26,902 nucleotides of DNA from an uncultured Campylobacter sp. GTDB taxonomy: Bacteria; Campylobacterota; Campylobacteria; Campylobacterales; Campylobacteraceae. A model generated the notes under the pieces. The model saw only the letters and a list, made by a program, of their open reading frames with translations. It did not search any database and was not told where the DNA came from. The position numbers and the translations under genes are program-made. The stretch spans positions 1 through 26,902 of the forward strand of contig CALCKS010000144.1 of NCBI GenBank assembly GCA_937965895.1, given 5' to 3'. Below, one piece after another: positions 5,417 through 13,557 of this stretch. Position 1 is the first letter of the stretch. Each line of letters opens with the position of its first letter.

Positions 5417-8212
5417 TTAAATATCAACGCTTTGAATTTCCTCCCGCAAAGCGTAAAATATCGCCGCCTTTACGCTCAAACTCGGGTAAATTTGAGCCAA
5501 TATTTTTTTGTATTCCGCCACTTGCGCGATATTTTCATCTATGTTTTTATCGCTCGTTTTATAGTCGATCACGCAGATTTCGGTTTCATCCAAGCAGAGC
5601 AAATCAAGCTGTTTTAACGCACCCTCATATCGCAAAGGCTGCTCTTTAAATATCCTTTTTCCCTGCGTCATTTGCTTAAATTTAGGCTCATTTATCAAAT
5701 TTAGCCCACGTGCGTAAATTTCATCCAGCTCGCCCTCATCCAAAAATTTATGAAAAGCGTTTTGCATCGAAATTTGCGCCGTTTTTAGCGAGTTCTCGTC
5801 AAATTTTTCCGCCATTTCTAGCAGATAGTGTAGCGCCAAGCCGAAATAAATCGCCTTTTGATTTTTGCCCTCGGTTTTGGGAGTTTCATCTACGATTTGC
5901 TTTGAAATTTGAGCTAGCTCTATAGGCTCAAATTTGCCTGCCGACGTCAAATTTCGCGCCTTGCTAGGCGTCGGTTCGCCGAAGCTAAAATCAACCAAAT
6001 CAAGATACTCGACAACCTCGCCACTACTCTCATACGCCGTAAAAAAGCTCGGGTTTCTGCCGTTCGCGCCCGTTTTTTTTACGATGATTAGCCCACTGAT
6101 CGCCCGCGTTAGCGCGACATAGAGCTTGTTCATATCCTCTTCACGCTCGAGCCGCGCCGCCTTTTCTTTTAGCTGAGCAAACTCCTCGTCGATGCACTGC
6201 TTTTTGACGTTGTGGCGCACCTGCCAGGAGCCCTCGTCGGCGTCGTATTCGGCGATAAAATTTGACCCGTCGTGCCGCCCTGCGCCCATTTTATCGCACA
6301 CGATAACGTTTTCAAACTCCAGTCCCTTTGATTTATGCACGGTCATGATTTTTACGCCCTCGCCGCTTTTTGCGCTCGCTTTTGCTTCAAATCTATCAAG
6401 ATTATAGATAAACTCGGTCAAATTTGAGTACGGCTGCGCCAGTTCAAGCAGCCGCAAAACGTCCGCGTCGCTCATATCTGCGCCAAGCTTGCCCGCTAGA
6501 TAGTGCAGGCTCTCAAGCGCCGATTTTTGCGGATTTACGCTTAGTTTTACGGCGTTTACGTCAAGGATCGCTTCGGTATTTAGCTTGTAAATTCGCTCAC
6601 CAAATAGGCAAAATTTAGCGTACTCCACTACTGCGCGCGCATTTTTGCTAGCTAGCAACGCCGTCACACCCTCGCTCACGCTTTTTATGCCGGCTTCATC
6701 AAGCAAATTTGAGATTTTATTTATGTCGTCGTTTTTCCAGCAAAGCACGGTGATATTGTCTTCACAGACTCCTTTTCCAAGCAGAAATTTAACCTGTTGC
6801 GCCGCTTCTGCCGCTACGTCATCGCCGCTGCTTACTCGCACGAATCCAAGATCGTCCGCCTCCGCCTCAAAATACGGCATCTGCCCTACCAAATTTACTC
6901 GCTCGCCATCTTTTTGTGGCGTTCTTTGCGGTTTAAAATTTTCGATCTTGCCCGAAAATACAGCATTCGTAAATCTAACTAGCGCCTTTTTGCTGCGATA
7001 ATTTACCTCCAAATTTTGCGTCCTGATCTGCGGAAAATCTCGCATTAGCTTGCCGAAAAGCTCCTTTTTGCCGCCGCGAAAGCGGTAAATGCTCTGCTTT
7101 ACGTCGCCCACGTAAAAAAAGCTGCCAAGCCCGTTTTGTCCGTATCCGGCGACGATTTCCTCGATGAGCGGACGCATGATCTCGTACTGCGCGACGTTGG
7201 TGTCTTGAAACTCGTCGATGAGAAGGTGGTTTATCCGCCCGTCGAGCCTAAAATAAAGCATCTGCGCGTCCGTTTCGCCGCCCCTTAAAAGCTCGTAAAC
7301 TAGCCGCGTCACGTCGCTAAAGGCGAGCGAATTTAGCCTTTTGTTTAGCGAGATTTTGCACTCTTTGTAGATTTTTAAAAATCTAGCCAGTTCGGCGATT
7401 TTATACTCCTCTAGCTCGTCAAAGTAGCGTTTTAACCGCGCCTTTAGCGTAAAAAACATCTCGTCGAGCCCCGGCGTATAAATTTTAGAAAACGTGCGAT
7501 AATCAAGACTCGCGCGCGACATAAAAGAGCGAGCTAAAATTTCGCCGGGACTGCCCTCTTTTACGGCGCTTTGAGCGTCTTTGCCGCCGCCTCTAGCTAG
7601 GACGTATTCGCGCATATTTTTTAGCGCTTCTTCTACGCCGCTTTCGTTTGGAAATGCCGCATTTTCGCTGCTTTTTAGCTCGCCGAAATTTTCGTAAAAC
7701 ATCTCCAAGCTCTCAAAAAAGCTACTCTGACTGCGCTCGGCCGTCGCTATCAAATTCGCAAGCGCTTTTAGCAGCCGCATATCCTTGCTCACGCTCGCGA
7801 CGAACTCGCCCCGCTGTAGCTCGTTTAAATTTTCGCTCACTTCAAAATCGGCGCTTAGCCCCAAATTTAAGCAAAAGCTGCGCAGGATGCCGACGAAAAA
7901 CGAGTCAAACGTGCCGATTTTTAGATCGCTTTCTAAAAAATGAGTCGCCCGCGCGTCGCGCATGGCTAAAATCTTATCCCTGCTCGCGCCCAAAATTTGC
8001 TCCAGCTCGGCTAGCTCCGCGCCCTTTTCCTCGAGCCGCAAAAAGGTCTGCACGATGCGCTCTTTCATCTCATTAGCGGCCTTTTTGGTAAAAGTTAGCG
8101 CCGTGATCTCGCGCGCGTCGGCGCCTGATAGCAAAATCGCGATAAAACGCACGCTAAGCGCAAAGGTCTTGCCGCTGCCCGCACTCGCCTCGAGGGCCAA
8201 AAACGGCTTCAT
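5417..8212 (-). CDS. addA: AddA-type RecB-like DNA helicase-nuclease subunit
   Basis: A 931-residue superfamily 1 helicase with a C-terminal nuclease, which works with AddB to resect double-strand DNA ends for RecA-dependent repair. Walker A is ASAGSGKT (GSGKT at residues 12-16), followed by the TFTKKAANEMKERI motif Ia region. Walker B is LLIDEFQDTN. QSIYRFRGGK is motif III. MTVHKSKGLEFENVIV is motif V and LYVALTRA motif VI. The C-terminal PD-(D/E)XK nuclease has VIDYKTS with the catalytic Asp at about 883, then QVAEYKK. It is shorter than Bacillus AddA (about 1,230) but in the range I expect for epsilonproteobacterial forms. Its start overlaps the addB stop by 4 bases (ATGA-type coupling). 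It is the probable counterpart of C. jejuni Cj1481c. Confidence 0.9.
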   Translation of the reverse strand: MKPFLALEASAGSGKTFALSVRFIAILLSGADAREITALTFTKKAANEMKERIVQTFLRLEEKGAELAELEQILGASRDKILAMRDARATHFLESDLKIGTFDSFFVGILRSFCLNLGLSADFEVSENLNELQRGEFVASVSKDMRLLKALANLIATAERSQSSFFESLEMFYENFGELKSSENAAFPNESGVEEALKNMREYVLARGGGKDAQSAVKEGSPGEILARSFMSRASLDYRTFSKIYTPGLDEMFFTLKARLKRYFDELEEYKIAELARFLKIYKECKISLNKRLNSLAFSDVTRLVYELLRGGETDAQMLYFRLDGRINHLLIDEFQDTNVAQYEIMRPLIEEIVAGYGQNGLGSFFYVGDVKQSIYRFRGGKKELFGKLMRDFPQIRTQNLEVNYRSKKALVRFTNAVFSGKIENFKPQRTPQKDGERVNLVGQMPYFEAEADDLGFVRVSSGDDVAAEAAQQVKFLLGKGVCEDNITVLCWKNDDINKISNLLDEAGIKSVSEGVTALLASKNARAVVEYAKFCLFGERIYKLNTEAILDVNAVKLSVNPQKSALESLHYLAGKLGADMSDADVLRLLELAQPYSNLTEFIYNLDRFEAKASAKSGEGVKIMTVHKSKGLEFENVIVCDKMGAGRHDGSNFIAEYDADEGSWQVRHNVKKQCIDEEFAQLKEKAARLEREEDMNKLYVALTRAISGLIIVKKTGANGRNPSFFTAYESSGEVVEYLDLVDFSFGEPTPSKARNLTSAGKFEPIELAQISKQIVDETPKTEGKNQKAIYFGLALHYLLEMAEKFDENSLKTAQISMQNAFHKFLDEGELDEIYARGLNLINEPKFKQMTQGKRIFKEQPLRYEGALKQLDLLCLDETEICVIDYKTSDKNIDENIAQVAEYKKILAQIYPSLSVKAAIFYALREEIQSVDI

Positions 8213-10791
8213 AGCTCGCCTTTCACTAAAATTTTATAGTCTTCGTATTCGCTCATCGCGCCCTTGGCCTCCCCGAAATTTATCAGCGTGTTGTTGATGG
8301 ATTTTAGCTGTTCGATCGCCTCGCCCAGCGCCTCCGTGCTAGCTTCGCCCGCCACCAAGTTCATATTATCTTTAAGATCGTAAAAGTACCCCTCGCAAGG
8401 CCTACCCACGAGCGCCTCGTAAAAGGGCAGTTGCAGCGATTTGGCGTCAAATTTGCCGCTTTTGTAATCAATCACCGCTAGCTCGCCGCCGCGCCCGTCT
8501 ATGCGGTCGATTTTGCCGGTTATGCGCACGCCCGCGAACACGCTATCAAGCTCTTTTTCAAGCCCATGCACGCGCCATCCGTCCTCATATCTGGCGTCCT
8601 CTAGCTGCTTAAATTTCTCCATCTTTATCATCGTTATCTCGCGCTCTAGCGGCGGCGTGTTTAGCTCTCTTAGCACCGTTTCAAATTTAGCGAGATCAAA
8701 TCGCTCGAATTTAGAGTAATACTCAAAAAGCGCCCTATGTAGCGAGTTGCCAAAGTCCGCTGCAGACGCGGTTTGCGGCATCACGGGCGGCTTTACGCCT
8801 AGAATATATCTGTAATAATACCGCCGCGGGCACTGTAAATAGGTATTTAGCCTGCTAAAAGAGAGCGGGATAGCGAAAAAATCGTGCTTTACGATGATAT
8901 CCTGCTCGAAAATCTTAGGCTTTGCGAGCGTTTTTCGAGTAAAATTTATCAAATTTACGGCTTGCTGATTTTGGCTCGGCATTTTGTTTTGCGCCCCGTT
9001 TTCGTCAAATTTGTCGGCTAAATTTAGCTCGCCGTCCGCTTCGTCAAATTCAAACAAACTCCGCTCTTTGGCGATTTTCATTTGACCTGGCTTAGCCTCG
9101 TTCTTTTCGTCAAGACTCGGGTTAATCTCGCCCTCGAAATTTTGCTCATCCGCAAAATCGGCCTTTGCGTCAAATTCGCCGTTAAACAGCGCCGCATAGC
9201 TTTCGTCGCCGTATCTCGCATCCTCCACGGCATTAAATTCGCCGAGAAATCTCGACGCGATTTTCTCCTCGTTTGCCGCGTAGCATATCGCCGCTTTTTT
9301 CGCGCCGCCGATTAGGCTCTCGTAGTAAAATCTCTGCAAATTTTCGCGGTCGACGTAGCCGATGAGGCCCGCTTTTTGGCGCACGCGCGAGCTTAAAAAC
9401 ATCTCGTTTACGCTGCGCTTTGGCACTAAATCGTCGTTAAAATCAAGCACTATGACGCCCTCAAATTTTAGTCCGCGACTCTCCAAAATGCCCATCACGC
9501 CGATCTTGCCGCCGCCCACGTGATCGAGTCTTAGGCGAGATAGCTTTATCAAAAATATCTCGCAAATTTGACGCAGCGTAAAGCTAAAATACCGCGCCAA
9601 ACTCTGCGCGTAAAATAGCTCCTCGCGCGTTTTTTGTGCGGCGGCGTGGTCGCTCTCGCACGCCAAAATCTCTTCCATAAGCGCCCTAAAATCCTCAAAC
9701 GAGCAAGGCGCCTCAAAACCGTTTTTAAATTTCTCAAACAGCTCGCCGCTAACGCCAAATTCATGCAGATTAAACTCGATTTCGTTGAAATTTTTATAGT
9801 TATCCTCGCTCAAATTTACGCGGATTTTGTCGTTTATTGCAGTTACCATGCACTTTAAAATTTGAAAAAACCGCGTGCGCGTAAAGCTCTCACCCATCGC
9901 GAAGTTAAACATCTTGCCGCGGTCGTGCAGGCGCAAGATCTCGGCAAAACTCTCGTCAGGCAAGATAACGGCGATGTTTTCGGGCTTGATGCCATCAGCC
10001 ACGAACTCGCTAGCCTTTGCCATCGCGTAGGCCGCCTGCAAGCTCCTAGCACCGAAACTCCTTTTTAAAACGAGCGGATTTTTGCGCACGGAGCCCGTTT
10101 TTTTTAGCTCGCGCGTGCTCAAATTTAGCTCAAATTCGCCGTATAGACTAAACTCGCTTGCATCTAGCCCAGAGATTTCAGCCAGTTTTGAGATCAGTTT
10201 TTTGTTAAATTTGCTGGTTTGAAAGATGATTTTTAGCATCGTTAGCTTGGCTATCTCGTCAAACAGCTCCCACTCAAATTCGCTCAAAAAGCCGTCTACT
10301 TCGAGATAAATCTCGCGAAATTCCCTAACAAATCCGTCGTTTAACTCGTAAATTTCAGGCAGCACGATACCGTCGTATAGATTTTCGGCCGCGAGCAGCT
10401 CCTTATAGCCTGCGAGCACCGCCTCAAGGATACCCAGATGCTCCTCGTAATCGGCGTAAATGTCGCTAAATTTTAGATCCGCAACGCTTTTTTTGCTGAT
10501 GGCAAGCTCCTTAAAAAAGCTAAAAAGATAGTCGTTGTTCTTCAAAAACGCGAAAAACTCCGACGGGATACGCAGCCGCTCGGATGCCTCTCTCACGCTC
10601 GCGCAGGCTCGCTGCATCAGCACCAGCGCGTACGCCTCGTCCGCCTCAAAGCGCCCCGGCACTAGCACGGCCTTTTGCTCAAACTGCGCTATCGTCATCG
10701 CCTTTGGCACGAGTTCGTTTTGAAATTTCGCGTTAAATTCGCGGATCTTTCGCGAGTTGGTAAAGATGTAAAGTTGGTCTAAATTTTGCAT
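8209..10791 (-). CDS. addB: AddB-type nuclease subunit of the AddAB recombination complex
   Basis: An 860-residue partner of AddA. The C-terminal RecB-like nuclease is clear: LSFSRLNTYLQCPRRYYY with Cys at about 654, GNSLHRALFEYY with His at about 685, GKIDRID with Asp at about 762, and VIDYKSGK with Asp 775 and Lys 777, followed by LQLPFYEAL. The middle carries a helicase-like relic (GVIVLDFNDDLVPKR; FEGVIV). I see no Walker A motif in the N-terminus, so it probably does not hydrolyse ATP. I also do not see the three C-terminal cysteines that complete the iron-sulfur cluster in Bacillus AddB. It overlaps addA by 4 bases and lies 58 bases downstream of the FixH-like gene, and may be read from the respiratory operon. 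Confidence 0.85.
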   Translation of the reverse strand: MQNLDQLYIFTNSRKIREFNAKFQNELVPKAMTIAQFEQKAVLVPGRFEADEAYALVLMQRACASVREASERLRIPSEFFAFLKNNDYLFSFFKELAISKKSVADLKFSDIYADYEEHLGILEAVLAGYKELLAAENLYDGIVLPEIYELNDGFVREFREIYLEVDGFLSEFEWELFDEIAKLTMLKIIFQTSKFNKKLISKLAEISGLDASEFSLYGEFELNLSTRELKKTGSVRKNPLVLKRSFGARSLQAAYAMAKASEFVADGIKPENIAVILPDESFAEILRLHDRGKMFNFAMGESFTRTRFFQILKCMVTAINDKIRVNLSEDNYKNFNEIEFNLHEFGVSGELFEKFKNGFEAPCSFEDFRALMEEILACESDHAAAQKTREELFYAQSLARYFSFTLRQICEIFLIKLSRLRLDHVGGGKIGVMGILESRGLKFEGVIVLDFNDDLVPKRSVNEMFLSSRVRQKAGLIGYVDRENLQRFYYESLIGGAKKAAICYAANEEKIASRFLGEFNAVEDARYGDESYAALFNGEFDAKADFADEQNFEGEINPSLDEKNEAKPGQMKIAKERSLFEFDEADGELNLADKFDENGAQNKMPSQNQQAVNLINFTRKTLAKPKIFEQDIIVKHDFFAIPLSFSRLNTYLQCPRRYYYRYILGVKPPVMPQTASAADFGNSLHRALFEYYSKFERFDLAKFETVLRELNTPPLEREITMIKMEKFKQLEDARYEDGWRVHGLEKELDSVFAGVRITGKIDRIDGRGGELAVIDYKSGKFDAKSLQLPFYEALVGRPCEGYFYDLKDNMNLVAGEASTEALGEAIEQLKSINNTLINFGEAKGAMSEYEDYKILVKGEL

Positions 10792-10849
10792 AGAGGCTCT
10801 TTGTTTTTTGGCGAAATGATAGCCCAGAGCGGCTGAAAATCAAAGAAAA

Positions 10850-11320
10850 CTAGCGCGCTTCGAAGTTAAATTTATAAAAACCCGTGTCGTTTGCGTCAGA
10901 GATTTTTAGCAAAATTTGCCATCTACCTTTTTTGGGGAGTGCTACGGGCGCTGTTTTTAAAATTTGCCCGTCAAATTTGGCGTATAAATTTTGATTTTGC
11001 TCGTTCGTCGCGGGTCTGGTTAGCAAAATCTCGTGCGTGAAATTTGGCGCCAAAGAGCCGTTTTTAGTCGCGACGGCGATCGCAAAATATCCGTTTAATC
11101 CGTCAAATTCAGGCTCAAATTTAAGAGCGTACTTGGCGTCAAATCTACGCTGACTAGCCTCGATCTCGTTTATATTTTCATCGACGTTTTGGTAGCGCTC
11201 GAAGTAAAAACCGTCCATCTCCACGGGGTTTTTTACGGCCAAAGCGACGGTTGCTACGCAGGAGGCGACTATCAAAATAAGTGCGGTAACGATAGCGTGA
11301 GGCCAGTAGTTTTTAGCCAT
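10850..11320 (-). CDS. FixH-like cytochrome cbb3 oxidase accessory protein
   Basis: A 156-residue single-pass membrane protein. The first 30 residues (MAKNYWPHAIVTALILIVASCVATVALAVKNPV) form an N-terminal anchor of the FixH/CcoH kind, followed by YFERYQNVDENINE and a periplasmic beta-rich domain. CcoH/FixH proteins help assemble or stabilise the cbb3 oxidase, and the position downstream of ccoNOQP agrees. Its start overlaps the end of the upstream uncharacterised gene by 8 bases. A D-A-N-D-T sequon (residues 142-146) fits the Campylobacter PglB N-glycosylation rule, though use is unknown. The family call is fairly firm; the exact role is inferred. Confidence 0.7.
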   Translation of the reverse strand: MAKNYWPHAIVTALILIVASCVATVALAVKNPVEMDGFYFERYQNVDENINEIEASQRRFDAKYALKFEPEFDGLNGYFAIAVATKNGSLAPNFTHEILLTRPATNEQNQNLYAKFDGQILKTAPVALPKKGRWQILLKISDANDTGFYKFNFEAR

Positions 11321-12047
11321 TTTTCCTCCTAAATTTTCTAAATGCGGCGGCGCAAATCACAAGAGCGATAGAGCCGTAGATGAAAATCCTAAACACATCA
11401 AGCGTGCGGCGATTTTGGCTACCGATAGCGTTTTGCAGGGCGACGCCTTTGCTCGCTGCGATCTGCTCAGCGAGATCCGCGTAGCCGTTTAGCATGGCGG
11501 CGTTAAAGATATCTTTGCCGTTTTTTGACGCTAGTATCGGTAAAATCGAGCCCGAGCTTGGATACGGACTTAAAATTTTCTCTTTATCAAAAAGCTTTAG
11601 CGTCTGCGGGTCGGCAAAAATTTCCACCTTATGCTCCGCTTTAGCAAGCATCAAAAGTGCGTAAGGCGGGGTTAAATTTAACTGCGCGGCGGCTTCTTTT
11701 AGCGTTTTGCCATCCAAGCTCTCATAAACCGCGACCCCTGCAAACACGCCGCTTTTACTCGCTAGCTCCTCGCCTAAAACCGCGATTTTATCGCTTACTG
11801 CGGGGCTTAATATATTTTGATTTACCAAAACTATCTCGCGAGGCAAATTTGAGCCCTGCAAACTCGCCGCGCCGTAAAAAAGAAAAAATAAAAAAATAAA
11901 AAATGCGCGAGTCAAATTTGCAAATTTGAGCACAGAGAAGCGGCGAAATGCAGTCAAATTTAAATTTAGAAAGCTCCTTGTAAATTTAACGCTCCGAAAA
12001 AAAGCGATCGCAGTCAAATTTGAGCTAGTATAATTTATAAACTTCAT
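11313..12047 (-). CDS. Uncharacterised membrane-anchored protein of the cbb3 oxidase cluster
   Basis: A 244-residue open frame that I do not recognise as a named family. It has a hydrophobic segment (FFIFLFFLFYGAASLQG) that looks like a signal or anchor. A periplasmic-type domain of about 140 residues follows (REIVLVNQNILSPAV … LNGYADLAEQIAASK). A C-terminal transmembrane helix (IFIYGSIALVICAAAF) ends in a basic cytoplasmic tail. The start is uncertain. ATG 12047 has no good ribosome-binding site, and the first 40 residues are largely translated AAATTTGA-type words. AAGGAG at 11974-11979 points to a later start such as TTG 11957, though the spacing (about 16) is long. It is co-oriented and overlaps the FixH-like gene by 8 bases, so a role in oxidase assembly or stability is plausible but unproven. 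C. jejuni has unnamed membrane/periplasmic genes at the same place (Cj1483c-Cj1485c). Confidence 0.65.
   Translation of the reverse strand: MKFINYTSSNLTAIAFFRSVKFTRSFLNLNLTAFRRFSVLKFANLTRAFFIFLFFLFYGAASLQGSNLPREIVLVNQNILSPAVSDKIAVLGEELASKSGVFAGVAVYESLDGKTLKEAAAQLNLTPPYALLMLAKAEHKVEIFADPQTLKLFDKEKILSPYPSSGSILPILASKNGKDIFNAAMLNGYADLAEQIAASKGVALQNAIGSQNRRTLDVFRIFIYGSIALVICAAAFRKFRRKNG
11974..11979 (-). promoter_or_regulatory. Internal AAGGAG Shine-Dalgarno sequence suggesting a later start for the 244-residue ORF
   Basis: AAGGAG on the minus strand is the only strong ribosome-binding sequence near the 5' end of this frame. The nearest downstream in-frame candidate is TTG at 11957, which would give a 214-residue protein starting just before the hydrophobic signal segment. 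Confidence 0.35.
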
Positions 12048-12111
12048 CGGCCCAGTCGCGTATTTTCGCGCAAAAAGTAAAGCGAACCGCTAGGACTTAA
12101 ACGTAAAATTT

Positions 12112-12140
12112 GAAAAAGAGCGGCAAGGTCTGCGCTCTTT
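12112..12140 (-). terminator. Possible intrinsic terminator inside the oxidase cluster
   Basis: AAAGAGCG (12115-12122) and CGCTCTTT (12133-12140) form an 8-bp stem with a 10-base loop. On the minus strand the stem runs into a short T-run (CTCTTTTTC). It lies 14 bases beyond the stop of the 33-residue peptide gene, so it may end or attenuate the ccoNOQP transcript before the accessory genes. Confidence 0.45.
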
Positions 12141-12153
12141 GATTTATCAAATT

Positions 12154-12255
12154 TCATCCCACGAAAAGGTGATTTGGCGTTAGCACCGCCCACGCCGTAA
12201 ATGCCGCCGCCGCAATAAGTCCGGCGACGATAAATTTTTCCAAAATCGCTTGCAT
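12154..12255 (-). CDS. 33-residue single-helix membrane peptide of the cbb3 operon
   Basis: A short frame starting with ATG at 12255, preceded by AAGGAG with a 5-base spacer, and ending with TGA at 12154-12156. The product begins MQAILEKFIVAGLIAAAAF and ends TPNHLFVG. It is one hydrophobic helix (about residues 8-25) with a short tail. It is 2 bases downstream of the DUF4006 gene in the same orientation. The strong ribosome-binding site, tight operon spacing and membrane character resemble small accessory subunits of heme-copper oxidases (CcoM-type peptides), but I recognise no specific family. It is easy to miss in automatic annotation because of its length. Confidence 0.6.
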   Translation of the reverse strand: MQAILEKFIVAGLIAAAAFTAWAVLTPNHLFVG

Positions 12256-12257
12256 AG

Positions 12258-12467
12258 CTACTCCTTCACGCGCACTTGCTTGGCGTTATCCGCGCTTTTC
12301 ATCTTTAGCTCGGAGGCGTTTAGCGTGTATGGCTTTTGCGCGACTTCTTGCTGGAGCTTGATCGCGTAGTACATGAGTGCCGCTAGGATCGCTAGTAGTA
12401 GCCCGGTCGCAATGAGTAGCCCCGTCACGCCGTGTAGACCGAAAACGTTTCGATTCGTGTTTTCCAT
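12258..12467 (-). CDS. DUF4006-family small membrane protein
   Basis: A 69-residue protein opening MENTNRNVFGLHGVTGLLIATG, with one transmembrane helix (about residues 14-36) and a charged tail. It matches my memory of the DUF4006 family, which is found in epsilonproteobacteria directly after ccoP. Its function is unknown, but the fixed position suggests an oxidase-associated role. Its ATG touches the ccoP stop (ccoP ends at 12468), so translation is probably coupled. The AAAGGAGAATAA upstream sequence provides a good ribosome-binding site. Confidence 0.75.
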   Translation of the reverse strand: MENTNRNVFGLHGVTGLLIATGLLLAILAALMYYAIKLQQEVAQKPYTLNASELKMKSADNAKQVRVKE

Positions 12468-13328
12468 TTATTCTCCTTTAGAAAGCGAGATGACGTACTC
12501 GCCGACGGCTTTTTGCTGTAAAGCGTTTAATCTGCCGTCGCTAAATTTAGGCATCGTACCGATAGCGCCCTTTTTACCGCGTTGTAATACGTCCTCAACA
12601 AAGGACGCCGTGCCGTATTTAGATAGATCAGGAGAGTTGCCCTCCATGCCTTTGCCGTCCTCGCCGTGGCACGCCGCGCAGGTCGCAAATAGCTCCTTGC
12701 CCGTTTCTACCAAATTTTCGTTTTTAGTCTTTTTTATACCGGAAATTTCCTTAGCGATGTAGGCCGCGATCGCCTTTGCGCCCTCTTCGTCCGCCATACC
12801 CGCAGGCATCTCGCCCATCGGATACTCTAGGCCTTTTGAGCCGTTCATTATCGTATCATATATCCCCTCTTCGCTACCCCATTTGGAAAGGTCTGCGGAC
12901 TTGCCGTTTATACCATCGCCCGTTATGCCGTGGCAGGAGGAGCACTGCACTAAAAACAGGCTTTCGCCCATGGCGTGAAGCGTCTTGGCGTCCACGTTTG
13001 CGAAGCGTTTTTCAAATTTAGCGTTTGCGGCAGCGACTTCTTCGTTGTATTCGCCGATTTGCGAGTAGGAGTTTACCGGATAGCCGGCGATCATATACCA
13101 CAAGGCCCAGACGATACATATCGCATAAACTATCGCCCAGCCCAGCGGCAGAGGATTTTTGTACTCGCCTATGCCGTCCCAGCTATGCTCGCTAAGCTCG
13201 GCCTTAGGTTTTGCTACCTTCATCTGCCCGACCAAGCGACTTACGACGAAAGCCGTGGCCAAAACGATAGCAATAGCTCCGATAAGCCCCAGTAAATTTA
13301 CGTTATCTTCTAAATTAAACCATTGCAT
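12468..13328 (-). CDS. ccoP: Cytochrome c oxidase cbb3-type, subunit III (diheme CcoP)
   Basis: A 286-residue membrane-anchored diheme cytochrome c that passes electrons from periplasmic cytochrome c to CcoN. There are two N-terminal hydrophobic segments (about residues 10-32 and 62-82), with the subunit's typical NPLPLGWAIVYAI between them. Two heme c sites follow, CSSCH at 129-133 and CAACH at 217-221. Methionine ligands are expected in YPMGEMPAGM (about 170-178) and GTMPKFSDG. It is full length for the family. The start codon overlaps the ccoQ stop by one base (TAATG), with AAAAGGAAA upstream. Confidence 0.96.
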   Translation of the reverse strand: MQWFNLEDNVNLLGLIGAIAIVLATAFVVSRLVGQMKVAKPKAELSEHSWDGIGEYKNPLPLGWAIVYAICIVWALWYMIAGYPVNSYSQIGEYNEEVAAANAKFEKRFANVDAKTLHAMGESLFLVQCSSCHGITGDGINGKSADLSKWGSEEGIYDTIMNGSKGLEYPMGEMPAGMADEEGAKAIAAYIAKEISGIKKTKNENLVETGKELFATCAACHGEDGKGMEGNSPDLSKYGTASFVEDVLQRGKKGAIGTMPKFSDGRLNALQQKAVGEYVISLSKGE

Positions 13329-13549
13329 TATTTTTCCTTTTTAGCGTTTTGCTCTATGGACGCAGACTCTAAAATTTCCTCGTCTATGCCGTCTTTTAGG
13401 GCAAGATCGGAGTATCTTTCGTAGTCTCGCCTGCCGCTCTTTTCGGATCTATAAAGATGAAAATAGTATCCGTAAAGAAGAGCGGCGCACACGGCTAGAA
13501 AGATAAAAGCTCCGTATCCTTGGAGCTCTCTTAGAGTTTGCGCGTCCAT
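13328..13549 (-). CDS. ccoQ: Cytochrome c oxidase cbb3-type, CcoQ subunit
   Basis: A 73-residue protein with one transmembrane helix (GYGAFIFLAVCAALLYGYYFHLYRS, about residues 11-35) and a charged C-terminal tail (RRDYERYSDLALKDGIDEEILES) that resembles CcoQ/FixQ of epsilonproteobacteria. CcoQ stabilises the CcoP-CcoNO interaction in other bacteria. It lies between ccoO (8 bases upstream) and ccoP (one-base overlap), which is the normal ccoNOQP order. Confidence 0.92.
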   Translation of the reverse strand: MDAQTLRELQGYGAFIFLAVCAALLYGYYFHLYRSEKSGRRDYERYSDLALKDGIDEEILESASIEQNAKKEK

Positions 13550-13557
13550 AAATTTGC

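Noticed and set aside
7648..8076. Long plus-strand open frame (142 codons) inside addA
   Set aside because: It is a shadow of the minus-strand addA frame. The product is low-complexity Ser/Arg/Pro, and the minus frame has all helicase motifs.
9855..10068. Short frames on both strands inside addB
   Set aside because: Alternative-frame shadows of addB, without start signals.
12373..12762. Plus-strand open frame of 129 codons over ccoP and the DUF4006 gene
   Set aside because: The minus-strand genes there are certain from heme motifs, and the plus frame shows no family features.
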